Assembly (NCBI GenBank): GCA_003166025.1
Contig: PMWT01000233.1
Coordinates: forward strand, 3,992-39,585
Direction of reading: 5' to 3'
Origin: Acidimicrobiaceae bacterium
GTDB lineage: Bacteria; Actinomycetota; Acidimicrobiia; Acidimicrobiales; Palsa-688
DNA: 35,594 nucleotides
The notes under the pieces: model-generated
The model's database searches: none
Told to the model about the DNA's origin: nothing
What the model saw: only the letters and a program-made list of their open reading frames with translations
Position numbers and translations under genes: made by a program
In this document: in pieces, positions 1-7,482 of the stretch
Position numbering within the stretch: position 1 is the first letter of the stretch
Layout of the letters: each line of letters opens with the position of its first letter

Positions 1-309
1 GCCAACGACGTGGCCAAGTACTTTGCCATCATCCCGGCCCTGTTCGTGACGACCTACCCGGGCCTCAAGACCCTCAACATCATGAGGCTGCACAGCCCTA
101 CCAGCGCCGTGCTCTCGGCCGTCATCTTCAACGCCCTGGTGATCGTGGCCCTCATCCCGCTGGCGCTGCGGGGCGTCAAGTTCCGGGCCACAGGGTCGGC
201 CGCCATCCTGCGCCGCAACGTCTTCATCTACGGCATCGGAGGGGTCATTGCGCCCTTCATCTTCATCAAGCTCATCGACCTGTTACTCACGGCGCTGCAC
301 GCCTACTGA
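1..309 (+). CDS. kdpB: KdpB, potassium-transporting P-type ATPase subunit B (3' end only)
   Basis: Only the last 102 codons are inside the window; the gene enters from the left in frame 1 and stops with TGA at 307-309. The peptide begins [13 protein letters not shown] and continues through a YPGL..LNIMRL segment, a [18 protein letters not shown] membrane helix and a final IYGIGG...KLIDLL helix. This is the characteristic C-terminal membrane region of KdpB, the ATP-hydrolysing subunit of the high-affinity K+ pump KdpFABC in the cytoplasmic membrane. The phosphorylation and nucleotide-binding domains lie outside the window. kdpC follows after 43 bp, as expected for a kdpFABC operon. Identification is firm from the conserved C-terminus and the neighbours. 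Confidence 0.95.
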   Translation, partial: ANDVAKYFAIIPALFVTTYPGLKTLNIMRLHSPTSAVLSAVIFNALVIVALIPLALRGVKFRATGSAAILRRNVFIYGIGGVIAPFIFIKLIDLLLTALHAY

Positions 310-352
310 TGCCTGACGTCCCCACCTACAGACCTACCTACGGAGTTCGCTG

Positions 353-982
353 ATGCTCACCAACTTGCGCCGCTCGGTCGTGATGGCGGCCATATGCCTC
401 GTGTTCTTCGGCTTCGTGTACGCCCTTGCCGGCACCGGGGTCGCCCAGGTCCTGTTCCCGCACCAGGCGGACGGGTCGGTCACTGCCAATGGGTCCACGC
501 TCATCGGGCAGAACTGGGCTGCTGCCAAGTGCCCCGGGCACCCATTGGGCAGCTGCGTGTTCCATGGGCGACCGGACGACACCGGCCCCTACGCCGCCAA
601 CCCCAAAGAGGACGTATCGGGCGGCGACAACCCGCTGGTGGCCAACGGCGTGGACGGCGAGTCGGCCGCCACCAACCTGGGGCCTCGATCCAAGGTGCTC
701 GTGGCCGACACCACGGCGCTCATCGCCTACTGGCACGAGCGGGGCGTGGACCCGACCATGGACCTGGTGACGACCTCCGGTAGCGGTTACGACCCCGACA
801 TCACGCCGGCCGACGCCCTGGTGCAGATCCCCATGGTTTCCAGGGCTACCGGGGTCTCGCCGGGGGCGTTGCGCCGGTTGATCGCCAGGGAGACCAACGG
901 TGCGGAGCTAGGTTTTCTCGGGAGCAGTTACATCGACGTGCTGCAGCTGAACGAAGGGCTGGCTAACCTCGAACACCAGTGA
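353..982 (+). CDS. kdpC: KdpC, potassium-transporting ATPase subunit C
   Basis: A 209-residue protein, the usual KdpC length. It has one N-terminal membrane helix (about residues 8-30) followed by an extracytoplasmic domain. Family hallmarks are visible: GSTLIGQ just after the helix, the G(S)GYDPDITP motif with ALVQIP after it, and the C-terminal LGFLGSSYIDVLQLN segment. KdpC stabilises the KdpFABC complex and raises its affinity for K+ and ATP. The ATG at 353 has a GGAG box about 7 nt upstream (342-345). The stop overlaps the GTG of the following kdpD-like gene by 4 nt (GTGA), so the two are probably translationally coupled. Confidence 0.95.
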   Translation: MLTNLRRSVVMAAICLVFFGFVYALAGTGVAQVLFPHQADGSVTANGSTLIGQNWAAAKCPGHPLGSCVFHGRPDDTGPYAANPKEDVSGGDNPLVANGVDGESAATNLGPRSKVLVADTTALIAYWHERGVDPTMDLVTTSGSGYDPDITPADALVQIPMVSRATGVSPGALRRLIARETNGAELGFLGSSYIDVLQLNEGLANLEHQ

Positions 983-2151
983 GCACGGGGCGCGTAGACG
1001 AGGACACGGCCGAGGTCGTCGCGCCCGCGGGCCATTTCCGCATCTACCTGGGAGCCGTCGCCGGGGTAGGCAAGACCTACGACATGCTCAACGAAGGAAG
1101 GCGTCGGCGTGAGCGCGGCACGGACGTCGTCGTGGGCTTCGTCGAAAGCCATAAACGGCCTCTGACCGAGGCCCTCCTCGAAGGCCTCGAGATAGTTCCC
1201 CGAGTCTCGGTCGAATACCGGGGGGCCATGTTCGAGGAGATGGACCTCGACGCCGTGCTGGCCCGCCGGCCCAAGGTCGCCCTGGTCGACGAGCTGGCCC
1301 ACACCAATGTCCCGGGTGCGGGGCGCCACGCCAAGCGTTGGGAGGACGTGCTCGAGCTTCTCGACGCCGGGATAGACGTCATCACCACGCTCAACATCCA
1401 GCACATCGAGAGCCTGGCCGACGCCGTCGAACAGATGACCGGGGCGAAGGTGCGCGAACGCGTGCCCGACTGGGTGGTGCGCAAGGCCAACCAGACCGAG
1501 CTGGTGGACTCGTCGCCCGAGCAGCTCCGCCGGCGGATGTTGCACGGCAACATCTACCCTTCCGACAAAGTCCCTTATGCCCTGGCGCACTTCTTCCAGA
1601 CCGACAACCTGATAGCCCTGCGCGAGCTGGCGCTGCGTTACCTGGCCGACGAGACCGACGAGGAGCTTCTCGAGCACCTCCGCCAGCACAAAGAGAACCG
1701 GCTGTACGAGACGAGAGAGCGGATCCTGGTGGCGGTGACCGGTGCCCCGGGGACCGATGTGCTGCTCCGGCGCGCCGCCCGGATGGCATCTCGGGCCAAA
1801 GGCGAGCTCAACGTGCTCCACGTCAACTCGGCCGACGCCACGCCGATGAGGGACAAGGCCGGGTTCGAGTCGTTGAAGACCCTGGGCCACGACCTGGGAG
1901 CGCATTGGCACGAGGTCGTCCACCCCGATCCCGCCGAGGCGATCGCGGATTTCGCCAAGCAGCACCAGATAACCCAGATCGTCATCGGCTCCAGCCAGAA
2001 GAGCCGCTGGCAGGAAATGCGAGGCGGCGGACCTATCTCGCGCCACGTCATCCGCAAAGCCGGCGACCTCGGTATCGACGTCCACGTCATCGCCCGCCGG
2101 GAGCTGCCGGCAGGCTTTGACCAGAGCGCCGAACAGGTGGACCAGAGTTAG
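979..2151 (+). CDS. kdpD: Short KdpD: sensor ATPase domain plus USP domain, no histidine kinase
   Basis: 390 residues, against roughly 900 for full-length KdpD. The N-terminal KdpD domain is intact, with Walker A GAVAGVGKT at 25-33 and Walker B region VALVDELAHTN at 100-110. Residues about 247-380 form a universal-stress-protein fold (RILVAVTG near its start, GSSQKSRW near its end). The four membrane helices, HisKA and HATPase domains of full KdpD are absent: the stop at 2149-2151 is followed immediately by convergent pstA, with no remnant of a kinase. Free-standing N-terminal KdpD proteins are known in other bacteria. In full KdpD the USP domain is a regulatory module (it binds c-di-AMP in Staphylococcus), so a sensing role is plausible but inferred. 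No kdpE lies beside it. Start is the GTG overlapping the kdpC stop. Confidence 0.9.
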   Translation: MSTGRVDEDTAEVVAPAGHFRIYLGAVAGVGKTYDMLNEGRRRRERGTDVVVGFVESHKRPLTEALLEGLEIVPRVSVEYRGAMFEEMDLDAVLARRPKVALVDELAHTNVPGAGRHAKRWEDVLELLDAGIDVITTLNIQHIESLADAVEQMTGAKVRERVPDWVVRKANQTELVDSSPEQLRRRMLHGNIYPSDKVPYALAHFFQTDNLIALRELALRYLADETDEELLEHLRQHKENRLYETRERILVAVTGAPGTDVLLRRAARMASRAKGELNVLHVNSADATPMRDKAGFESLKTLGHDLGAHWHEVVHPDPAEAIADFAKQHQITQIVIGSSQKSRWQEMRGGGPISRHVIRKAGDLGIDVHVIARRELPAGFDQSAEQVDQS

Positions 2152-3056
2152 TTCTTTTCCGTGTTGCGCTGGGTCATCCCGACGACCAGCCGTGACGCCA
2201 CGATGAAAACGAGCACGAGAACCACCAGGATGAGGGCGGCGTCGAAGGAAAGGTCCTGCTGGCCCTTGAAGGGCGAGTTGTAGAACGTCCACACCGCGTA
2301 GGTGAGGTACCCGACCGGTGCATGTGTGAGGTGCAGCGTCGGCAGGCTGTTGGTGAAGCCGGCCGTGTACAGCAAGGGTGCCGTCTCACCGACCGATATG
2401 GCCAGCGCCACCAGGAGGCCCGTGGTAATGCCCGGGAGGGCCGCTTTTATGGTTATCCGGCCCAGAGAGCGCATTGGGGACATGCCGAGGGCGTCGGCCC
2501 CTTCCCGATAAGGCGTAGGCACCTGGCGCAGAGCCGCTTCGGTGGCCTTGGCGATGTAAGGCACTGTCAACGCCGAAAGTACGATCAGGGCGGCGGCCAA
2601 GGAGTACTGCCAGTGCAGGGCGATGACGAGGGCTATATAGCCCACATAGCCGAGCACGATCGAGGGAATACCGGCCAGCACCTCGGAGGCGCTGCGCAGT
2701 AGGGTGCCGATGGCGCCCTTGGCGTACTCGGCCAGGTAAATCCCCGACAATATGCCTATAGTGCCGGCGAGAATGGCGACGCCGGCCACGATCAGCAGCG
2801 TCCCCACGATCTCGTTGGCCAGGCCACCGCCGGTGGCTGTCGTCGATTCGGTAAGGACGCTCCAGCGCCAGACGGGTACGGCCCGGGCGATAACCCCCCA
2901 GAGCAACCACACTATGGGGATGGCGATCATAGCGACGGCGACGAGGCAGGAGCCCCAGCCGGCGAAATAGGCGGCTCTACGGCGCCAATCGGGCCGGCCG
3001 TAGAGGTCCAGGGCAGGGCCGTCGGTGGCCGGGCCGAGGGGCGTTGTGGCAGCCAT
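2148..3056 (-). CDS. pstA: PstA, phosphate ABC transporter permease
   Basis: About 302 residues with six predicted membrane helices, an MetI-like permease fold, and the EAA-type coupling loop at about residues 185-210 (EGADALGMSPMRSLGR), which docks on the PstB ATPase. It forms the phosphate channel of PstSCAB with PstC in the cytoplasmic membrane. Two ATGs compete. The one at 3062 overlaps the pstC stop (ATGA) but lies 1 nt from the GGGGAG box; the ATG at 3056 is 7 nt from the same box and is preferred here. The 3' end overlaps the convergent kdpD by 4 bp, leaving no room for a dedicated terminator. It is the last gene of the pst operon as read on this strand. Confidence 0.95.
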   Translation of the reverse strand: MAATTPLGPATDGPALDLYGRPDWRRRAAYFAGWGSCLVAVAMIAIPIVWLLWGVIARAVPVWRWSVLTESTTATGGGLANEIVGTLLIVAGVAILAGTIGILSGIYLAEYAKGAIGTLLRSASEVLAGIPSIVLGYVGYIALVIALHWQYSLAAALIVLSALTVPYIAKATEAALRQVPTPYREGADALGMSPMRSLGRITIKAALPGITTGLLVALAISVGETAPLLYTAGFTNSLPTLHLTHAPVGYLTYAVWTFYNSPFKGQQDLSFDAALILVVLVLVFIVASRLVVGMTQRNTEKN

Positions 3057-3058
3057 GT

Positions 3059-4138
3059 TCATACTCCCCTTCCTACTGGTAGGGCGGTGCCGGCCACCCG
3101 GCGTACCAGCAAGCGGGCCCCGACGTTGGCCACCAGGGTGATGACCGCCAGCACGAGCGCAAATTCGGCCAGCGTCCGCAGCTCGAAGCCGGTGCCGTCG
3201 CCCAGGGAGCCATCGAGTTGCTGGACAATGGTGGAAGCGATGGTGCCGAAAGTACCGAAAATGTTCACCGGCATCGTGGCCAGGGCCGAACCCGAGACCA
3301 TCGCGACGGCGATGGTCTCGCCCAGCGCCCGGGCCAGCCCCAGGACCGACGCGCCGATTATCCCGGCCCGGATCCAGGGAAGGCTGACTTTCCGGGCCAT
3401 TTCGAAGTCGTTCATCCCGAGCGCCAGCGCCCCCTCCTTGGGCAGGCGCGGCACTTGGCGCAACAGGTCACGGGTGGTGGCGGCCACGATTGGGATGATC
3501 ATCACCCCCAGGACCAGCCCGGCCGACAGCAGGCCTTCGCCATCGGGCACGTAGCCGCGGAAAAAGCTGAGCACGGGGACGTCGGGAAAGTGCTTGGCGA
3601 ATATCGGGTCGATGTCGCGGCTCAACCAGGGGCCAAAAGTCAGGATGCCCCAGAGGCCGAACACCACGCTGGGGATGCCGGCCAGCACCTCCATAAAAAT
3701 CCCGACCCCGTTGGATATCCGCGGCGGGAGCTTTTCGACCACGGCCAGCGCCGCGCCTATAGAAACGGGCACGGCAAACAACACGGCGATGGCCGAACTG
3801 GCGAGGGTGCCGACGATCAGCGGGAGCGCGCCATAGAGGGCACCGACGGGGTGCAGCACCCCGCCGGTCTTCACCGCGTTGCCGTAGGTGCTCCCGGGCC
3901 GCCAGTCGGTACGGGTCAGGAAGCCGAACCCGTTGTACCGCAGTGCCGGTCCCGCCTTGGAGGCCAGGACGGCCAATATGGCGACGAGGGCGGCTAGAGG
4001 GACGATGGCGGCTACCGCAGTTATGCCGCGCAGGGCCGCGGTCTCCTGTGTGAACCATCTCCATACTCGTTGGAGAGAGTTCCGGGGCCGGCCGCCCATG
4101 GTGTCAACGGGCACCTGGTCGGGAGTGGTCAAAGTCAT
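3059..4138 (-). CDS. pstC: PstC, phosphate ABC transporter permease
   Basis: About 359 residues from the ATG at 4138, which has an AAGG box 4 nt upstream; an upstream in-frame ATG at 4234 would add 32 non-conserved residues and run through the stem-loop at 4196-4236, so it is not used. The protein has a cytoplasmic N-terminus of about 35 residues, a first helix near 38-60, the large extracytoplasmic segment (about 61-103) seen in PstC proteins, and an EAA loop at about 234-260 ([17 protein letters not shown]). It pairs with PstA to form the membrane pore for phosphate. The TGA stop overlaps the first pstA ATG. A 139-bp gap with a stem-loop separates it from pstS upstream. Confidence 0.95.
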   Translation of the reverse strand: MTLTTPDQVPVDTMGGRPRNSLQRVWRWFTQETAALRGITAVAAIVPLAALVAILAVLASKAGPALRYNGFGFLTRTDWRPGSTYGNAVKTGGVLHPVGALYGALPLIVGTLASSAIAVLFAVPVSIGAALAVVEKLPPRISNGVGIFMEVLAGIPSVVFGLWGILTFGPWLSRDIDPIFAKHFPDVPVLSFFRGYVPDGEGLLSAGLVLGVMIIPIVAATTRDLLRQVPRLPKEGALALGMNDFEMARKVSLPWIRAGIIGASVLGLARALGETIAVAMVSGSALATMPVNIFGTFGTIASTIVQQLDGSLGDGTGFELRTLAEFALVLAVITLVANVGARLLVRRVAGTALPVGRGV

Positions 4139-4195
4139 CGAACCTTGCTCTCGTATAGTTTTTTTGCTGTTTTTCAGCCAGCTGGTCTGATGGAG

Positions 4196-4236
4196 GGGTG
4201 CCCCCAGCCGGCCGTAGGGCCAGTCCGGGGGCACCC
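4196..4236 (-). other. Perfect 10-bp stem-loop between pstS and pstC
   Basis: GGGTGCCCCC at 4196-4205 is the exact reverse complement of GGGGGCACCC at 4227-4236, with a 21-nt loop that itself holds a small GGCC/GGCC pairing. On the transcribed strand it lies 41 nt after the pstS stop and is not followed by a U tract; an A-rich stretch follows instead. It is therefore better read as an mRNA processing or stability element, or a partial attenuator, that lets pstS mRNA accumulate above pstCA. That role is inference from similar hairpins after binding-protein genes in other ABC operons. Confidence 0.6.
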
Positions 4237-4277
4237 GAGCGCCTTAGCAATTGTTATGGCAGTGGCGTTGCACCCGT

Positions 4278-5510
4278 TCAGCCGGTGATCTTTGCGATCT
4301 GCTCCTGGGAAAGGGCCCTGACCGTGGGGGGCAGGGGCTGGAAATTGACCTGGTCCAAGAACGTGGCGCTGCTGCCCTTGTTGGGGTCGACGGCCCAGTA
4401 CAGGAAGGCCTGTACCGCCTGGGCCACCTGGGTGCTGCTCTCCTTGGCCGGGATGATCCCGTACTCGTAGTTGACGATCGGGTAACCGTCAGGGGCCGAG
4501 TCGTCGATCATCGACAGAGTTTCACTGGGCGGCGTCTTGGCTGCCAGAGCCTGGGACTCGGCCAGGATGGTGGCCGGCGTCGGCAGCTCATAGTTGTTCG
4601 AGGCGTTCTCAAGCTCGGCCAGGCCCAGGCCGGCCGCCGCCACCTTGGACTCGTAGCTGATGCCTATATAGGCGATGCAGCCCGGTGTGGCCTGGCAGCC
4701 CGTCAGCATGCCGGCGTTGCCCGATTCTCCCAGGCTGTTGCTGATGGACGGGAAGCTGATGCTTGTCCCATAGCCGATGCTGGCCCCCCAGCCGCTCGGG
4801 TCGGCAGCGGAAAGGTATGAGCTGAAGATAAAGGTGTCGCCACTGCTGTCCGAGCGGTGCAGGGCCACGATCTTATCTGCCGGAATGGCCAGGCCCGGGT
4901 TGAGCGCCGTGATGGCAGGGTCGTTCCAGACCGTTATCTTGCCCTGGTAGATGGCGGAGATGACCTGGCCGCTCAGCTTGATATGGCCCCTGAAGAAGGG
5001 GATGTTGTAGTTGATCATCTGGGCCGAAATGGCCAAGGCGATGTTCTTCATCCCCGGGAACTCCGACAGCTGGGAGCTGGACAGGTAAGCGTCTGAAGCC
5101 CCTATGTCTACGACCCCGCTGGCGGCATCGGTGATGCCCTTGCCGGAGCCGCCACCGCCGGGGACCAGGCCGACGCTCGGGTGCTGCTGGTGGTAAGCGG
5201 TCGACCACAGCTCGAACAGCGGCAACAGGAGCGTACTGCCCTCTTCGCTGATCCCCACCGAGCCGCTGGGCGGGGTCTCGTTGGTGACCGGGACCGGGGT
5301 AGTCGTGGTCGTGGGCTTGGGCTTGGGTTTGGCCTTCTTCTTTTCGATCCTGGCGAGCGCGATCTCAGTGGTGCGCCCGGGGCTGGCCGACGCCCCCGCC
5401 GCCGTAACGGCCGCGGTGGTCCCCAGGGCCAGCATCCCGGTGGCGAGGGCGACGGCGCCGAGCATGGTGCGGCGTCGCCGTGTGGTGGACGGTCGTGCGG
5501 ATAGGGACAT
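4278..5510 (-). CDS. pstS: PstS, phosphate-binding protein (secreted, not an obvious lipoprotein)
   Basis: About 410 residues. Residues 1-43 form a Sec-type signal peptide (RRRR, hydrophobic core, likely cleavage after ASA). No lipobox cysteine is present, unlike most Gram-positive PstS proteins. Residues 57-80 are a Lys/Pro/Thr-rich linker, then the PBP-like domain starts with the GSTLLLPLFELW motif. Phosphate-contact segments are visible: GGGGSGKG (118-125), DIGASDAYL (135-143) and RSDSSGDT. It captures phosphate outside the membrane and delivers it to PstCA. The ATG at 5510 is chosen over one at 5588 because it begins the signal peptide and has AGGAGG at 5523-5528, although the 12-nt spacing is long. 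Stem-loops flank the gene on both sides. Confidence 0.93.
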   Translation of the reverse strand: MSLSARPSTTRRRRTMLGAVALATGMLALGTTAAVTAAGASASPGRTTEIALARIEKKKAKPKPKPTTTTTPVPVTNETPPSGSVGISEEGSTLLLPLFELWSTAYHQQHPSVGLVPGGGGSGKGITDAASGVVDIGASDAYLSSSQLSEFPGMKNIALAISAQMINYNIPFFRGHIKLSGQVISAIYQGKITVWNDPAITALNPGLAIPADKIVALHRSDSSGDTFIFSSYLSAADPSGWGASIGYGTSISFPSISNSLGESGNAGMLTGCQATPGCIAYIGISYESKVAAAGLGLAELENASNNYELPTPATILAESQALAAKTPPSETLSMIDDSAPDGYPIVNYEYGIIPAKESSTQVAQAVQAFLYWAVDPNKGSSATFLDQVNFQPLPPTVRALSQEQIAKITG

Positions 5511-5568
5511 TTTGGTCGTGGTCCTCCTAGGGGCGCGCCTGTACAAGGGGCGGGTTGTGGCAGGGATA

Positions 5569-5621
5569 GTGGGCGCGGCGCCGCCCACTCTGAGTTGCTG
5601 CCCGGCGCCGTTACCCGGGCA
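5569..5621 (-). other. Two stem-loops between pstB and pstS
   Basis: Two short inverted repeats fill the pstB-pstS gap. The first on the transcribed strand pairs 5615-5621 with 5599-5605 (TGCCCGG/CCGGGCA, 7 bp, 9-nt loop) and begins 5 nt after the pstB stop codon. The second pairs 5582-5588 with 5569-5575 (GTGGGCG/CGCCCAC, 7 bp, 6-nt loop). Neither is followed by a U run, so intrinsic termination is doubtful. Together with the hairpin after pstS they isolate pstS mRNA between structured ends. Confidence 0.5.
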
Positions 5622-5626
5622 GTCCT

Positions 5627-6424
5627 TTAGCCCATGCGGCCGCTGACGTACCGGGCCGTCTCGGGCTGCTTAGGGTCATCGAAGAGCTCGGCTGTACCGG
5701 TGAACTCCACCAGTTTCCCCTGGTAGAAGAAAGCGGTCCGGTCCGAGAGCCGGCGCGCCTGGCCCAGGTTGTGGGTGACGATGATGATCGTCAGGGCCGG
5801 TACCAGGCTGCGGATCATGGCTTCGATGTTCTCGGTGGTGACCGGGTCGAGCGACGAAGTCGGCTCGTCCAACAATAGGACCTCTGGGCCGATGGCGAGG
5901 GCGCGGGCCAGGCACAGCAATTGCTGCTGGCCGCCTGAGAGGTTGAACGGGGACGCGCCCAGCCGGTTGGACACGGCGTCCCACAGCCCGACCTCTTTGA
6001 GCCTCGCCTCGACGATGTCGCGGTAATGCTGCTTGCTGGCGATCCGGTGGGCTTTGACGCCGGAGAGGATGTTGGCACCGATCGACATTGGGAAGGGGTT
6101 GGGCCGCTGGAAGACCATGCCCACGCGCCGGCGTAGGGCCATGAGCTGGACCCCGGGCGCGTAGATGCTCGAGCCCTCGAGCATGACTTCGCCCTTGTGC
6201 CAACTCTTGGCGACCCTGTCGTTCATCCGGTTCAGCGAGCGCAGGAAGGTCGTCTTGCCTGATCCGGTAGGGCCGATAAGGGCCGTGATTGCACCCCTCG
6301 GTACCCCCAGGTTGAGCCCTCCAAGGACGGTGGCCGAACCAAAGCCCAGGCTCAGGTCCCGGGCCTCCATGGCCGGCAGCCGTACATCGGCCTCGACGAT
6401 CACGGGGTCGTCTGTAGTTGGCAT
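5627..6424 (-). CDS. pstB: PstB, phosphate ABC transporter ATPase
   Basis: About 265 residues with every ABC ATPase motif in order: Walker A GPTGSGKTT (51-59), the PstB-typical RSLNRMND just after it, Q-loop FQRPNPFP (105-112), signature LSGGQQQ (162-168), Walker B LLLDEP (183-188) and switch His218. It hydrolyses ATP on the cytoplasmic face to drive PstCA. The ATG at 6424 has GAGG 6 nt upstream and is preferred. An ATG at 6448 is possible; one at 6496 would lie inside the proposed promoter. The family motif usually reads GPSGCGKST, so the T/S/T variants here are mild. Gene order pstB-S-C-A differs from the common S-C-A-B. No phoU is in the window. Confidence 0.95.
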   Translation of the reverse strand: MPTTDDPVIVEADVRLPAMEARDLSLGFGSATVLGGLNLGVPRGAITALIGPTGSGKTTFLRSLNRMNDRVAKSWHKGEVMLEGSSIYAPGVQLMALRRRVGMVFQRPNPFPMSIGANILSGVKAHRIASKQHYRDIVEARLKEVGLWDAVSNRLGASPFNLSGGQQQLLCLARALAIGPEVLLLDEPTSSLDPVTTENIEAMIRSLVPALTIIIVTHNLGQARRLSDRTAFFYQGKLVEFTGTAELFDDPKQPETARYVSGRMG

Positions 6425-6495
6425 GGTCGGCCTCAAGAAGGAGCTCATCGACCTTCGCGACCAAGTTGGCGCGGAAAAGCTCTCACAGCTGGGCA

Positions 6496-6539
6496 ACGAT
6501 AGGGCGCGGAATTGAACACTGAGTTAACAAAAAGCGACA
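6496..6539 (-). promoter_or_regulatory. Pho-box-like 11-bp direct repeats and -10 box upstream of pstB
   Basis: On the minus strand three consecutive 11-mers run TGTCGCTTTTT (6539-6529), GTTAACTCAGT (6528-6518) and GTTCAATTCCG (6517-6507). Each begins with a (G)TT/TGTC-type core at an 11-bp period, the geometry of known Pho boxes (7-bp core plus 4-bp spacer) and of the GTTCA-type PHO repeats of Streptomyces. TATCGT at 6501-6496 fits a TANNNT -10 element 5 bp downstream, giving a leader of about 65 nt before the pstB ATG. The site would bind a PhoB/PhoP-type regulator under phosphate limitation; that is inference. It lies in the 76-150 bp between the regulator gene and pstB. Confidence 0.45.
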
Positions 6540-6572
6540 AGAGGGCCATGGCCCGATGAACTCTGCCGGGCT

Positions 6573-7298
6573 TCAACGGTCGGCCTGGTAGCGGTAACCG
6601 ACACCCCGGACGGTGACGATGCGCTTGGGGTCGGCGGCGTCGTCTTCGAGCTTCGAACGCAGGCGGCGCACATGCACCTCCAGGCTGGTGCTCTCCGTCG
6701 GCGCCCCCGGGCCCCACAGGCGGCTGACCAGGGTGGCACGGGGCAGGACGATGCCGGCGTTCTCCATCAGCAGTCTGAGCAGCTCAAACTCCCTGAGCGG
6801 TAGGTGCACCCGGGTGTTCCTCAGCGTTACCTCGTGGCTGTCGGGGTCCAGGCGCACCTCACCCACTTGGACCGCGCTCGGCTCCGTGCCGGTGTAGCCG
6901 CCCCAGCGGGGTGCCCGGCGCAGCACCGCCCGCACCCGGGCGACCAGCTCTGCCGGCCGCAACGGGAGGGCCAGGTAATCGTCTGCGCCCGACGCCAGGG
7001 CTCTCGTCACCAAGTTCTCGTCATTGGGCCCGATCAGCAGTACGGGGAAGCCCGGGTGCTCGCCCCACAGGCGCTCGCAGAAGGCGAGCCCGTTACCTTC
7101 GAACCGCCCGTCGACCAGGGCGATATCGGCCTGGCCGGCCCCGATGGCGCTCAGGGCTTGGTTGCTCTCGGTAGAGACGATCACCTCGAAACCGGAACCC
7201 TCCAGATCGGCCGGCACCGCGCCGGTACCCAGGGCGTGCACCACGATCACTCCGGTCCCCACCTTGGGCCGTAGCGCGCTCGGCGACGTGTCGTTCAC
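6573..7298 (-). CDS. OmpR/PhoB-family winged-helix regulator with degenerate receiver
   Basis: 241 residues: receiver-like domain (about 15-130) and a C-terminal winged helix (about 145-240) with the family's LREFELLRLLMENAG, SLEVHVRRLRSKLE and VRGVGYRY segments. In the receiver, Asp63 in ALVDGR occupies the phospho-acceptor position. The acidic pair normally near residues 21-22 is replaced (VIVVHALG), and the conserved Lys is Leu111 (DDYLALPLRP). Mg2+ binding and classical phosphorylation are therefore doubtful, as in actinobacterial GlnR-type orphan regulators. Position directly ahead of pstB suggests control of phosphate genes. No histidine kinase adjoins it. Start is GTG at 7298 with a GGAG box 9 nt upstream. 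PhoB, RegX3 or GlnR-like identity cannot be settled here. Confidence 0.88.
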   Translation of the reverse strand: MNDTSPSALRPKVGTGVIVVHALGTGAVPADLEGSGFEVIVSTESNQALSAIGAGQADIALVDGRFEGNGLAFCERLWGEHPGFPVLLIGPNDENLVTRALASGADDYLALPLRPAELVARVRAVLRRAPRWGGYTGTEPSAVQVGEVRLDPDSHEVTLRNTRVHLPLREFELLRLLMENAGIVLPRATLVSRLWGPGAPTESTSLEVHVRRLRSKLEDDAADPKRIVTVRGVGYRYQADR

Positions 7299-7341
7299 CT
7301 CGGACGGCTCCGATCGGCGCGCCCGCGCCCGCTTCGTACAG

Positions 7342-7371
7342 TTGGTACTGCGACTATTTCCCCAGTGTCAA
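7342..7371 (-). promoter_or_regulatory. Candidate promoter for the pst-linked regulator
   Basis: On the minus strand a perfect TTGACA -35 box (7371-7366) is followed after 18 bp by TACCAA (7347-7342), a weak -10. It lies in the 167-bp gap between fabZ and the regulator, about 44 bp before the GTG start. The -35 match is strong and the -10 match is poor. Confidence 0.4.
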
Positions 7372-7450
7372 CCGCCAAGATGACCGCTCCGCGACGTTTT
7401 GGTAAACGGCGGGTGGCCGCGGGGTGAAAGCCTGGACTAAGGGAGCCCTA

Positions 7451-7482
7451 ATGACCCGCCTTGGTCATGGCCGGACCATGAC
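7451..7482 (-). other. Overlapping inverted repeats at the fabZ 3' end
   Basis: ATGACC (7451-7456) pairs with GGTCAT (7463-7468), and GTCATGG (7464-7470) pairs with CCATGAC (7476-7482). The two hairpins are mutually exclusive and straddle the fabZ stop codon at 7465-7467. There is no U tract, so a terminator role is possible but weakly supported. Confidence 0.3.

Noticed and set aside
928-2292. Long open frame antisense to kdpD (about 454 codons)
   Set aside because: It mirrors kdpD codon structure in high-GC DNA, has no recognisable domain and covers the well conserved KdpD gene.
2151-2300. Frameshifted remainder of a full KdpD kinase
   Set aside because: No HisKA or HATPase sequence in any frame; convergent pstA begins immediately and is intact.
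4196-4236. Intrinsic terminator after pstS
   Set aside because: The stem is perfect but no U tract follows on the transcribed strand; pstC and pstA need read-through. Kept as a stability or processing hairpin.
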